64,000 nt of DNA, taken from NCBI RefSeq assembly GCF_947501665.1, contig NZ_CANMWS010000020.1, forward strand, positions 1-64,000. Direction: 5' to 3'. Shown here piece by piece: positions 54,189-63,459 of this stretch; within the stretch, counting starts at the first letter, position 1, and each line of letters starts with the position of its first letter. Below the pieces are notes generated by a model that was given only the letters and a program-made list of their open reading frames with translations, did no database searches and was not told the origin of the DNA. The DNA is from an uncultured Shewanella sp. GTDB taxonomy: Bacteria; Pseudomonadota; Gammaproteobacteria; Enterobacterales; Shewanellaceae. The position numbers and the translations under genes were made by a program.

Positions 54189-54376
54189 AGAAGCTCACAA
54201 GTGTGAATGAAAGTTCACACCCTCAACCTACTTTAGTCTAACCCACTCTATTTTAGATAATAAAACCGACATTTCTGCATAAATCTAGTATCAGGCTTAA
54301 CAATAAAAACATATACTTGTCGACTTCATTAATCGTTAACCGCTTAACAATATAAAGGATTATAAGGAATTACTCG

Positions 54377-54976
54377 ATGAGAAATATCATTATCGCTTCA
54401 TTGTTAGCCTTCGGCATCACGGGCTGCGCCACTAAAAAAATCCCCGTCATGCTAGAAGCCAGTAATGTTGTCCCTATTACGGCTGCTCAAGCAGCGCATG
54501 ATAAATGTGAATTTGTTAAAAGCTTCAATGTTAAAACAGAGCACCCTAACAACCTGCAGCCAGAGCTAAAAAACCAGACCTATTTAGCGGGTGCTAACCG
54601 CTACTTGATCACCAATGTGATTGAAAAAAGAAAACAGCGCCCAGTGAATGTTGATGCAACCTTATTCAAGTGCCCTATTATCACTGCTTATGATGCAAAG
54701 CCAGCGGGCACAATCCAGTTACTGCCTGGCGCCAACAGCGTCAAACCTATTACGTTTGCAGAAATTGAAAATCAAAACTGTAAAGTGCTCACCACTCATA
54801 TGATTGAAAAAACCTCACCACACAGCTTAGAGGTTGAACTGGCTAATGAAACCTATATGCAAGGCGGAAACCGTTTTCATATCACTAAAATTGTCGATGC
54901 CAGCAATGGCCGCCCAACCTCTGTCATGGCCGATATTTATCGCTGCCAACATAGAACCGTGGCCTTTGAGCAGTAA
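54377..54976 (+). CDS. lipoprotein with two tandem domain repeats
   Basis: A 199-residue lipoprotein: signal peptide with lipobox ITGCA (lipidated Cys17). The mature part holds two copies of an approximately 70-residue domain (residues 30-98 and 120-190), each beginning VxPIT and carrying NLQ/SLE-type, ANRYLIT / GNRFHIT and a final Cys (TLFKC, DIYRC), plus an internal Cys (CEF, CKV). The repeats suggest duplication of a small DUF4156/RcsF-like fold, with a disulphide in each. Function unknown. A strong terminator follows. Confidence 0.75.
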   Translation: MRNIIIASLLAFGITGCATKKIPVMLEASNVVPITAAQAAHDKCEFVKSFNVKTEHPNNLQPELKNQTYLAGANRYLITNVIEKRKQRPVNVDATLFKCPIITAYDAKPAGTIQLLPGANSVKPITFAEIENQNCKVLTTHMIEKTSPHSLEVELANETYMQGGNRFHITKIVDASNGRPTSVMADIYRCQHRTVAFEQ

Positions 54977-55011
54977 TGGTCCCGCGGCTTTAAAAAACCA
55001 ATAGAACAAAC

Positions 55012-55041
55012 AAAAGTGCCATCATAATGATGGCACTTTTT
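55012..55041 (+). terminator. lipoprotein-gene terminator
   Basis: AAAAGTGCCATCA-TAA-TGATGGCACTTTT followed by T: a 13-bp stem 35 bp past the stop, symmetric and usable by the convergent gene at 55103. Confidence 0.93.
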
Positions 55042-55102
55042 CTATTATACGAGCATAAAGACAAGCGTTCACTTGAGTCAGCACACTCGACAACGAATCG
55101 CA

Positions 55103-55483
55103 TTATTCTAAATAAATAGAACTGATTTTAGGTACTGTACTACCTGAAATGGTGACACAATCGTTCGCGATCAATTCAACTCGTTTATTGGATGCTTTGG
55201 CTGCCAGCAACATAGAATACATTTCTTTGGCCAAAAACTCAGAGAAGTATAATACCCCAGTGGTCTTTTTACTGCACTCGCTACCGTTAAATTCCACATT
55301 ATAGACATATAATCTTGACGTCGATTCTGTACCTGAAATAAGTTGTAGCTTGTTATCAGTCAAATCAATATAGCCTGTTCGCCCACCAGTCGCCGAAAAG
55401 GCACTAAAAGACAGTAAAGAGGCGGCAAAGACGAGTCCTGCCACAACAATATTTTTCATTGAGCTCTTCATTAAGTTCTTCAT
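55103..55483 (-). CDS. small secreted two-cysteine protein (family copy 3)
   Basis: A 126-residue exported protein. The mature part (about 100 residues after AFSA/TGG) has the same plan as 22858-23205: Cys in NGSECSKK, helix MYSMLLAAKASNKRVEL, Cys in ANDCVT and a final ISSIYLE strand. The start is uncertain: four ATG codons lie within 36 bp (MEYLMKNLMKSSMKN), made by near-repeats of TTAATGAAGAAC. The ATG at 55483 has GGAA upstream and is chosen; 55459, directly before the signal peptide, is equally possible. The function is unknown; a toxin-B-subunit-like fold is speculative. Confidence 0.7.
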   Translation of the reverse strand: MKNLMKSSMKNIVVAGLVFAASLLSFSAFSATGGRTGYIDLTDNKLQLISGTESTSRLYVYNVEFNGSECSKKTTGVLYFSEFLAKEMYSMLLAAKASNKRVELIANDCVTISGSTVPKISSIYLE

Positions 55484-55564
55484 TAAATATTCCATTAAAT
55501 TTATAAACTTATTTAAACAGTATAACATTAGATCACTATTTAACGTTCTAAAAAAACAATGATG

Positions 55565-55693
55565 TTAATTAGGCAATGGCAAGTGATAAATATCCCGCGT
55601 TAAACCATCAGGAAAGATATCTCTTTTCACCTTTAGTCCGTCTAATCTCCTGACTAATTTTCGCGCCGCGATATTGTCATCATTCATTAATAC
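55565..55693 (-). pseudogene. C-terminal remnant of a GNAT acetyltransferase
   Basis: On the minus strand MNDDNIAARKLVRRL...VKRDIFPDGLTRDIY reads as the last 40 residues of a RimJ/RimL-type GNAT N-acetyltransferase (the N-x-x-A...LG...DG..RD.Y ending). A stop precedes it two codons upstream of the ATG, so the enzyme core is gone. A decayed gene. Confidence 0.6.
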
Positions 55694-56355
55694 TTAAGCT
55701 AGATGAAAGTGTCGCAGCAATAATCTATCCGTTTCTATTGTGGGGATCATATTATTTCACGACTTATCTTTATTAAGAATGGGGAAAGGTCAAATTCAGG
55801 GATGACATCGCAGAGCGCCCATGGCCAAAATGTTCCCGACATTTCCAGCTATCCATACAGTTTACAGCGTCACGATAGTTACTTGCACATTAGCCCGCTG
55901 CAAGCGATATGTTGAACTGGTGTTTAAACAGGATCTTGTTATATACAAGCAATCTTCCTTGCCCATGAAAAGTATGGGTGAGAGTCATGGTCTTCAATTC
56001 AGTTGAGCTGAATTGATAAAAAGTACCATCAAACTTTACTTAAAAGTGACGATAATAGTCGTGATCTACAACCCCCTAAATCACGACCCAGTTGAGTACC
56101 AACTCATGTTTACATCAGGCAAGATAATCAACCTTATTAAACGACCACGGTGATGTCATCACCTTATTACAAAACAAAGGCTACAATTGCAAATAGCGCA
56201 TTTGGAAATGAAGTGGGATTATTAAATCCCCTTTTGCCCCAAGGTATAAATCATTGACCGATACTTTATTGGAATAGGTTCAAAGTGAATTCAAGATCAG
56301 TTTTGGAGGAGTTATTAAACAAACAAGTGAATTGAGCAAGAAGTCAATTGATACA
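55694..56355. other. variable non-coding stretch
   Basis: About 660 bp with no gene. A frame around 55795-55905 reads protein-like (..SSYPYSLQRHDSYLHISP..) and then stops; it may be another remnant. GGGATT-ATTA-AATCCC followed by CTTTTG (56215-56236) is a short terminator-like hairpin just beyond the 3' end of the Avs-like gene. Confidence 0.35.
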
Positions 56356-59300
56356 TCAACATAATACAACGAACTCAATCTCTTGCTGATTAAACTCCCT
56401 AAAGCTATCTTCAGATGTAAGCACTATGGTTTTGCAGACATAACAGCTCTTATCCTGTCTGCCACTTGAGCTTAGCCATTCCCCTACATTTTCCCTGATG
56501 ACCGCAGTGTAAGAACCACAAAGAGAGTGAACTCCTTTCGGATGGACAGGTTGCCAATAGTTATACCAGAATGCTGAGAAACCAACTTTATCGCCATCAA
56601 CAGAGTAACAAAATAGACCACCGTCAGAAGATCCGATAATTTTTTTGCCATCAATATTGCACTTAGGGACATAGAGCCCTCGTGATTCGAGATCAGAGTG
56701 CCAATGACCATATCTCATAAACGGATATGGAGTACCCGCTAATACAGTGACTTCAGACTTTACACTCTCATCAAACTCATAAGACAAGTTCTTATCTAGG
56801 AGGTTGCCAACTGATAGGCAACCAGAACGTTCATCTATCGGAATGTCAGCTTCTAAAGCTAAATCAGTTATCGCTTTTACAACAGTTAAATCAATCCACC
56901 GGTCATCATCAAGCTTAATAGGCAATGAAAGCGCTAACAGGCCAAGAGTGTTATCTTCTCTTTCAAAATTCGCCAAAGCTTCTTCAACAAAACTAATCAA
57001 ACTATCCCTATCGGGGGAATTATCTCGATCCCATTCTGGCAGCCATGTTGGTTTTTGAGGGACAAGCTCCATGTACGCAGGCTCGATGGGGAGTGCCAGT
57101 ACTGATAAATGCTCAGCATAAGAATCGGGCATACAGTAGAATTGCTTTGCCACTTCTATTGTTCTCAGATATGCAGAGCGACCACGATGACTCGCTTGCG
57201 TATAAAATTGCCCGGTAGTTCTGTGCCTATCACCACTAAAAAAGTAATCAATGATTGTTGCTGTAGAAGGTTGATATTCGAATGTACTGTTCCATTCAGA
57301 TTGGTAATAACCGGTAAAGGGCAGACCGGTTCTTCGCTCTTCTTTTTTCAACCATGAATTGTACAGTAGAGGCACATGGTTTCCCTGATAATATTCGAAT
57401 CGATTGTTTCCTTTATCCAAACTAACAAAAGGAGAGAATGGATAAGCATACTCCCCAAAATCTTCTGGGGTTGATATCAATTCTGAGAGTATTAGATCTG
57501 ACAGTGTGGACCTTGCTTTGATGTAGTGACCTAGATCATTTGGGCAAACATAGCCCTTAGACTTCGCAATGAAAAATACGCATAACACTTCTATACACTC
57601 AGACTCCTGCTTTCTATTTATCAAGTCTTCCTTCAACAACTCTTCAACTCTTGGGTGCTGAGCTATTAAAAGCAGTGAAAGCTGGTCTATTGCCCACAGC
57701 TTAACAGAAGGTATTGGGAGCTTAAGCCTTGAAATTAACGACTTGACCAATGCTTCTTCGAGAGAGTCATCTTGACGCCAATCCCAGACTGGTTTTATCA
57801 GTTGAAGATTGCGAACGCTATCCTCCAGGCTTTCAACCATCGCTAACGTTAGCTTAAGCGCCTCATCTTTCCTTCCACTATGAGAAAGCAAAAATACTAA
57901 CTTATCATTTGGAATAATTAGACTGCCAAACTTATCTGTCCAGCTATCCTGCTGCGATGTTGTTAGCTTTATGAATTCATCAATTTTTTTAGGGTATTGC
58001 TCTGCAACTACCTTAAGCCGACTGATGCTGTTTTCTGAACGTTCATACCAATCAGACCAACCTCCCATCGCCTTGTGAGCTGCAACTAAAATATCAAAGG
58101 CTTTCGCTTTACCATTTAACTTTTTAACACTGAAAAAAAGAAGATCTAATAAGTATCGTTTGTTACCAAAACGATCAATAAATGTATATATTTGTGGAAT
58201 CAACTGTTGCAACAATTCACGTTCCTTACCCTGGGCACACCAATATTTGTACCAAGTCTTCCAAAATTCACTGATGCTGTATTTTCCTTTGAGCGCTGCT
58301 GTCAGCTCTTCGAATTTTTCAGGCGGATAATCCGATGGCTGCAACGAAATTTTTTCATCAAGTTCATCAGTTGATGAATGCTTATCTTCAGCCATATTTT
58401 GAACTTTAATACCAAGCAGACTATCTATTTCATCAGTGATATGAATGGCCTGTGGATTTCCTTGTTCAATCTTTTCTCTAAGAATTTGGTAACAGCTTGA
58501 GTGCAATCCTGTCAGATATAAATGTTTAGTAATGGGCGAAGAAAAGTCACACCTTTCAAGCAATCTTAGAATTGTCTCTTCAGCATAATACCATTCGCCA
58601 TCGCTGAGCTCCTGCTCATAAACTGAAGCCGCTGTCTGTGGGTTTAATCTTGCCAATAGCGAAGATATGGAATGCTTAGAATGCCTAGTTTCATCCCCAT
58701 CGGTAAACTCAGATATATTGAAAACTATCGGTGATATTCGCTCTAATATTTCCAGAGCTGAACCTGGTTCAGCTTCAGAAAGGTATTCCACCGCCTTCAA
58801 AATATTAAAAATGGTGGGGTCTTTGTGATGCCCATAACCGAGTACGAAATCCCATGTTTTTCTCAAACATTTTTCAAAAAGGGATAATTTATCGTGTTGA
58901 AATGCTATTTGAGCGAGTTCGAGGTAAGCATTAGAATTCTCAATTGTTTCTTCTAGCTCATTTAACTGCCGATCCTCTTCGAGCTCAATAAGCAGTTCCG
59001 CTGCATCATCGTCTAACAGCTTGAGACCTACCTCCTTATACCATAGCCGTAGCCAGTCAACTCTGAACACACCAGAGTCAACAGTTTGCTTTAGTTCATC
59101 ACGCGAAACTTCAGATTTGGTTGTTATCAGGTGACAATCGGCTGCAATTTCAATCCAATCGCGCTTTAAAGCTATATCGGCTCTCCGTGTCTCCCATTGA
59201 ACCTCATCTAATATTGGCCTCAACCGAAACATCGCACAAACTACGTTAAAGTTTAATGTGTTTCCTGCTAAAAGTTCATTTGCGATCCTATCTGTAAGCT

Positions 59301-62124
59301 CATTGAGTAAATCATAATGAGCTGACACATCCGCTCGATCTGATATTGCACTTACTGGTAACCAAGAGTAGTCGCCTTCCGCATTTAATCTGATACAAAG
59401 TGAAGAAAAAAACCAACTATGATAACTGCTCGTCTGTTCAACTTTGAAGGCTGTCGACGACTGGTCATCAAAATGGTGAGTTTCAATACTGGCGAATCTT
59501 TTCTTAGAGAATATATCTAAAAACTGAGATAACTGTTGCGAGGAAAAAAAGCTATATTCTGGCCTACAGGCAATATCTGCACCCTCGACAATGCTTAATC
59601 TAATTGCATCAAGTTCAATTTGACCAATATGATTTGAATCACGAGGTAAACACTGCCAAGCCCTGAAGAGCAGACTAAGCTCTTTTTTTGTGCAGCATGC
59701 AAGTCTAAAACTAGCCACATATCCGTCGGGCCAATTAGAGAAGTTTCCTCCTTCAAAAATTGCATCGTAGTTAAGGCTATCAGTTAATACTCCTGCTTTT
59801 ATCAATGCAGCAGCTTCAGCTTCGTTATCTTGAGAGTGTCGTGAAGACAAGAGTTTGGTTTTAGCTCGATATCGATCAATAGCCTTCTGCGATAATAGCT
59901 CTGCTTGATCAACTGCCCCTCTATACCATAATGCAATTGCCAATATGGATAACTTGGTTGGTAAATACTCGTTTTGTCCAGAGACTATTTCATTCAGAGA
60001 TGGCTCATCAGCGACAATTAGAGAGAGCATTTCCAAGTTAGTAGAATCCCATGTCTGGAACTCAGGACCATTGATAAGCCTGGTTTTTAGTGCTCTATGC
60101 CGATATGCCTCTGCATACTCGAGCTTATGGATCGCATAGGTTTCTGCTTCAGCTAACAGTCGAATGCATGATCTAGCAGGCATTCCAATAATAAGCTTAT
60201 CAAGCACCCAGTCTCGAGTAACTCCCTGTCGCAACTCGGAAGAGTCGCCCCCCCGAGCCAAACTAGACCAAAGCCAATTATCTTTGAGGTGTGTCGGGGC
60301 ACTCAAACTCAACCATTCACATACACATGGCAGCAATGCGTTTATTCTCTCTTGATGCTCTTCCTGATTTCGTACAAATACTACTAGGCTTTCATGAAAA
60401 GGCCTTACGCCACAGGCTCCCTCTGACAGCATATGTGCAACCGCATCTACACTCGGTGCATATTCGTGATTATCTTTTACAACTGTACCAATCGCCTGTC
60501 TCGGCCACGCAAAATGAAAACCACTGCATAGGTGAAGAACATCCTTTTGTCTATAATTAAGGTTACGCCAAAGCTCAGAATAGTAAGTAGTAATATTGCC
60601 ATCGGAACATGGAGGAAGCTTCTCAATTTGCCAGGGAAAAAGTGCTAATCCATGATGAGACAGATACTCAGATGAATAAATTACATGCAAAGGGTAGCCA
60701 TTTGTAGTATCTAATAACGCGCTAGCACTTTTCTTAATCTCTTCATCAACATGATTCTCATGGCAGTTTAAGAATAACCGACCAGATTCAATATGAAGTT
60801 TTAAAAACTCGTATATCGAATTTCCAGACATTTCAGGCAACCAATACCATTCATTCTTAGAAGAATGAGTAAGCAATGTGTAAGGAAGCAATTCATCATC
60901 AACTGGTTGCGTACCGACAAGTACCACTAAGTTGTCTGTTGCTGGGAGCAATTGCCTGAAGGTTTCATCCAATGGTTTTTTATTCTTAGCGTTATCTCGC
61001 CAAACATGATCCAGTCCATCAATCAATACAACAAAAGGTTTTCCCTTGCCTTTGTAGTAATTTGCGCAGGTTAACAGTGCATCACGTAAGTTTTCCGGTA
61101 GGGATGTGCTTGCATTTGACTCTTTGTGAAAGCTATTGATTTGATGCAACAGGGACTCAGCAACAATTCTTGGGCTTAGTCTGTCTTCAGTTGTGTCACC
61201 CAACGATAAGAAATAGTGGTGACGTATTAACGGAACTTCCAGATCTTCAAGCTCTTGGCACAAAAACGATAGATATGTACTTTTTCCAACACCAGGCTTA
61301 CCCGTTAGAGTAATAACCTCACCATTTGAATGGTTAAGTTTAGTCAGTAGACCCCTGTGAAAATCTGAGTTAGGAAGGCAGTAATCTTCAGGTACTGAGA
61401 ATATTTCAGGTATAGGTTCCGGCCTTTTTGGTGATAAGATTTCTCTAACATGATGAAGATAAATCCAACCACTTTCTGGTGGATTGTTCTGAAACATTGC
61501 CCATTCACGTGCTCTTGCTACAAGCCGTTCAACACCTGTATCGTCAGAAAACTTTAGAAGCTCAGCTCGAACACTACGTTTTATCGTAAGGTAGTCTCCA
61601 TCACTATGTTGAACAGCAAGCTTCGAAAAAAGAAACGTAGCAGCCTCATGGCTTCCTAATTGGCTAATAATCTCACACTGTGTATCTTCATCAACCTGAT
61701 TAAAGTCTACTTTCGAACCACGTAGACAGGATTCCATAGACCTGTCCGGCCGCTTGTTGGTTAGAAGAACAACATCCCCGAGCTTTTCAGCAGGTACAGC
61801 CACAATAGCATCGTAGAGTTTTTTTAGAATGGAACGAGATCTAGCTGTTTTACCTGAAATCTTTAACAGCCAATCCCACATAAGGCAGTTTTCATCCTTC
61901 TCAGGGGAGGGGGTAAATTTTACTTGCCAAAAATCTTTAATGCCATTTGGTCGTTCACAGACAACATCATCTATACCTTCAGGTGTTTCATTACTATCTA
62001 TATCGGCTTCAAATGCCACCCTGACATACTGAGTGGGACCATGAAGCCATTCCGCAAGTAGCTTCACTCCCTGCAGCGTTTGATAATCATAGCCTGTATA
62101 AATAATCGCAGAATTTTTTACTCT
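56356..62124 (-). CDS. Avs-like STAND NTPase with N-terminal nuclease domain
   Basis: A 1922-residue cytosolic protein (ATG at 62124; the frame opens 6 codons earlier at a GTG). Residues 5-90 begin with GYDYQTLQGVKLLAEWL and carry PEGIDDVV...FWQVKF, a Cap4/DUF4297-type PD-(D/E)xK nuclease pattern. A STAND ATPase core follows, with Walker A GKPGVGKST (about 275-283) and Walker B FVVLIDGLDHVW (about 364-375). About 1300 residues of alpha-helical repeat then form a presumed sensor, with a separate C-terminal domain at the end. This is the architecture of Avs/AVAST antiphage proteins, which bind a phage protein, oligomerise and cut DNA. It is a single gene with no partner, between remnants and repeat copies. 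Subtype not assigned. Confidence 0.82.
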   Translation of the reverse strand, partial: RVKNSAIIYTGYDYQTLQGVKLLAEWLHGPTQYVRVAFEADIDSNETPEGIDDVVCERPNGIKDFWQVKFTPSPEKDENCLMWDWLLKISGKTARSRSILKKLYDAIVAVPAEKLGDVVLLTNKRPDRSMESCLRGSKVDFNQVDEDTQCEIISQLGSHEAATFLFSKLAVQHSDGDYLTIKRSVRAELLKFSDDTGVERLVARAREWAMFQNNPPESGWIYLHHVREILSPKRPEPIPEIFSVPEDYCLPNSDFHRGLLTKLNHSNGEVITLTGKPGVGKSTYLSFLCQELEDLEVPLIRHHYFLSLGDTTEDRLSPRIVAESLLHQINSFHKESNASTSLPENLRDALLTCANYYKGKGKPFVVLIDGLDHVWRDNAKNKKPLDETFRQLLPATDNLVVLVGTQPVDDELLPYTLLTHSSKNEWYWLPEMSGNSIYEFLKLHIESGRLFLNCHENHVDEEIKKSASALLDTTNGYPLHVIYSSEYLSHHGLALFPWQIEKLPPCSDGNITTYYSELWRNLNYRQKDVLHLCSGFHFAWPRQAIGTVVKDNHEYAPSVDAVAHMLSEGACGVRPFHESLVVFVRNQEEHQERINALLPCVCEWLSLSAPTHLKDNWLWSSLARGGDSSELRQGVTRDWVLDKLIIGMPARSCIRLLAEAETYAIHKLEYAEAYRHRALKTRLINGPEFQTWDSTNLEMLSLIVADEPSLNEIVSGQNEYLPTKLSILAIALWYRGAVDQAELLSQKAIDRYRAKTKLLSSRHSQDNEAEAAALIKAGVLTDSLNYDAIFEGGNFSNWPDGYVASFRLACCTKKELSLLFRAWQCLPRDSNHIGQIELDAIRLSIVEGADIACRPEYSFFSSQQLSQFLDIFSKKRFASIETHHFDDQSSTAFKVEQTSSYHSWFFSSLCIRLNAEGDYSWLPVSAISDRADVSAHYDLLNELTDRIANELLAGNTLNFNVVCAMFRLRPILDEVQWETRRADIALKRDWIEIAADCHLITTKSEVSRDELKQTVDSGVFRVDWLRLWYKEVGLKLLDDDAAELLIELEEDRQLNELEETIENSNAYLELAQIAFQHDKLSLFEKCLRKTWDFVLGYGHHKDPTIFNILKAVEYLSEAEPGSALEILERISPIVFNISEFTDGDETRHSKHSISSLLARLNPQTAASVYEQELSDGEWYYAEETILRLLERCDFSSPITKHLYLTGLHSSCYQILREKIEQGNPQAIHITDEIDSLLGIKVQNMAEDKHSSTDELDEKISLQPSDYPPEKFEELTAALKGKYSISEFWKTWYKYWCAQGKERELLQQLIPQIYTFIDRFGNKRYLLDLLFFSVKKLNGKAKAFDILVAAHKAMGGWSDWYERSENSISRLKVVAEQYPKKIDEFIKLTTSQQDSWTDKFGSLIIPNDKLVFLLSHSGRKDEALKLTLAMVESLEDSVRNLQLIKPVWDWRQDDSLEEALVKSLISRLKLPIPSVKLWAIDQLSLLLIAQHPRVEELLKEDLINRKQESECIEVLCVFFIAKSKGYVCPNDLGHYIKARSTLSDLILSELISTPEDFGEYAYPFSPFVSLDKGNNRFEYYQGNHVPLLYNSWLKKEERRTGLPFTGYYQSEWNSTFEYQPSTATIIDYFFSGDRHRTTGQFYTQASHRGRSAYLRTIEVAKQFYCMPDSYAEHLSVLALPIEPAYMELVPQKPTWLPEWDRDNSPDRDSLISFVEEALANFEREDNTLGLLALSLPIKLDDDRWIDLTVVKAITDLALEADIPIDERSGCLSVGNLLDKNLSYEFDESVKSEVTVLAGTPYPFMRYGHWHSDLESRGLYVPKCNIDGKKIIGSSDGGLFCYSVDGDKVGFSAFWYNYWQPVHPKGVHSLCGSYTAVIRENVGEWLSSSGRQDKSCYVCKTIVLTSEDSFREFNQQEIEFVVLC

Positions 62125-62265
62125 CATGAAACTCGAAAACACCTTGAAACTAGACGCTCATTAACTCAGACTAACAGATTTACTTTTTTACATAAATAAC
62201 AATATGTTTACCATCAGATACTAATGAACTTAACTTGCAGTCATCCATCTCCAAAACCATCAAAA

Positions 62266-62550
62266 CCCACTTCGAAGAAACCATCTTGCTTTGACTTTTG
62301 CTTTTAAGGACCCCCATCGGAGCTGCTGAGATAATTCAATCAAGAATAACGTAATTGAGGCATGGATGCCGAAATAGCCTTAGGTGAACCACGGACGGTG
62401 AATATGAGGCGATAGCTATTCTTGTTTTTTGAATAATAAAGCGCTTTGCTCCGCTAGGGACGGCACAGAGTTCCAAGGGGGATTGCTGTTGATCCCCTTT
62501 GGCCCAGTGTGGATGGGAATCCACGATTTTTCATTAAGCGCAGCTTAATG
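62266..62550 (+). repeat. hairpin-rich interspersed repeat, copy B
   Basis: Same order of blocks as copy A at 53925: CTTTTGCTTT, CCCCCATCGGAGCTGC, GGCATGGATGCC, GCCTTAGGTGAACC, GGTGAATATGAGGCGATAG, GGGGATTGCTGTTGATCCCC, GTGGATGGGAATCCACGAT, ATTAAGCGCAGCTTAATG. The GGCAT-ATGCC stem is kept while its loop changes (GA to GG) between copies. It lies upstream of the Avs-like start, so A and B bracket an 8-kb segment in direct orientation. Confidence 0.8.
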
Positions 62551-62706
62551 ACCAAGAACCACCGTCATAAGTGAGAACATATGACTTCTCACCCAACGCA
62601 GCTAAGCTGCGCAAAAAGAATAGTAGCGATATGCTAAAAACCAAACCACCAAGTACAAAAAACGGTTTAGTTAAACTCATTAAACCTTATCGAATGAGCA
62701 ATAAGC

Positions 62707-63459
62707 CTACAATCGTTGGCGCACAGCCTCAAACAAGCAAATACCGGTTGCGACCGATACATTCAAACTTGACACTGAGCCAACCATAGGAATAGACACT
62801 AAGGTATCACAGCTTTCACGGCTTAATCGGCGTAACCCTTTGCCTTCGGCGCCCATGGCAATGGCGATCGGGCCTTTTAAATCCGCTTGATATAACTCAC
62901 AATCGGCTTCACCGGCCGCACCCACTATCCACACACCTTGCTCTTGCAAGTAACGCATGGTGCGCGCTAAATTGGTCACCTGAAATAGCGGCACGATTTC
63001 TGCGGCGCCGCAGGCCACTTTACTCACCACAGGCGTTAAACCAACGGAGTTATCTTTAGGGACAATCACACCTTGCACACCCGCAGCATCGGCATTTCGC
63101 AAGCAAGCACCTAAATTATGGGGATCGGTCACACCATCTAAAATAAGAAAGAAAGGCGTTTTAGTATCATCCGCTTTTACTTGGGCCAGCAATGCACTCA
63201 ATTCATTATCATTAAGTACTTTAGCCGCTTTCACTTTTGCAACGACGCCTTGATGCTGAGCACCACTGGATTTGTCATCCAAGGCTTTGCGCGAAGCATA
63301 TTGTATTGATACGCCATACTCTACGGCTTTGGTTAACAAAGGCGCCAGACGTTTATCGTCACGCCCTTGTAGAACCCACATTTCAATCACCCGCTCAGGG
63401 CTATTCTCTAATACGGCACCCACAGCGTGAATACCAAACGTGATATCTTGTTTCTTCAT
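62707..63459 (-). CDS. rlmB: 23S rRNA (guanosine-2'-O-)-methyltransferase RlmB
   Basis: A 250-residue SPOUT methyltransferase that modifies G2251 of 23S rRNA. The N-terminal substrate-binding domain (ITFGIHAVGAVLENSPERV) is followed by the knotted catalytic domain with LDGVTDPHNLGACLRNADAAG, MGAEGKGLRRLS and IPMVGSVSSLNVSVA (motif 3), the SpoU/TrmH hallmarks. Its ATG directly abuts the stop codon of rnr, so the two are one operon. Downstream on this strand lies the variable hotspot instead of the usual short gap to rpsF. Confidence 0.96.
   Translation of the reverse strand: MKKQDITFGIHAVGAVLENSPERVIEMWVLQGRDDKRLAPLLTKAVEYGVSIQYASRKALDDKSSGAQHQGVVAKVKAAKVLNDNELSALLAQVKADDTKTPFFLILDGVTDPHNLGACLRNADAAGVQGVIVPKDNSVGLTPVVSKVACGAAEIVPLFQVTNLARTMRYLQEQGVWIVGAAGEADCELYQADLKGPIAIAMGAEGKGLRRLSRESCDTLVSIPMVGSVSSLNVSVATGICLFEAVRQRL

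Noticed and set aside
55821..56006. 61-codon plus-strand frame downstream of the Avs-like gene
   Set aside because: No signal, no ribosome-binding site; a neighbouring frame looks slightly more protein-like but is interrupted, so at most a remnant.
56484..62032. Several opposite-strand or alternative-frame open frames inside the Avs-like gene
   Set aside because: They lie wholly within the long conserved gene, lack ribosome-binding sites and have unlikely composition.
62571..62789. 72-codon plus-strand frame overlapping the rlmB end
   Set aside because: It overlaps the conserved rlmB C-terminus and the flank of repeat copy B, with no family resemblance.
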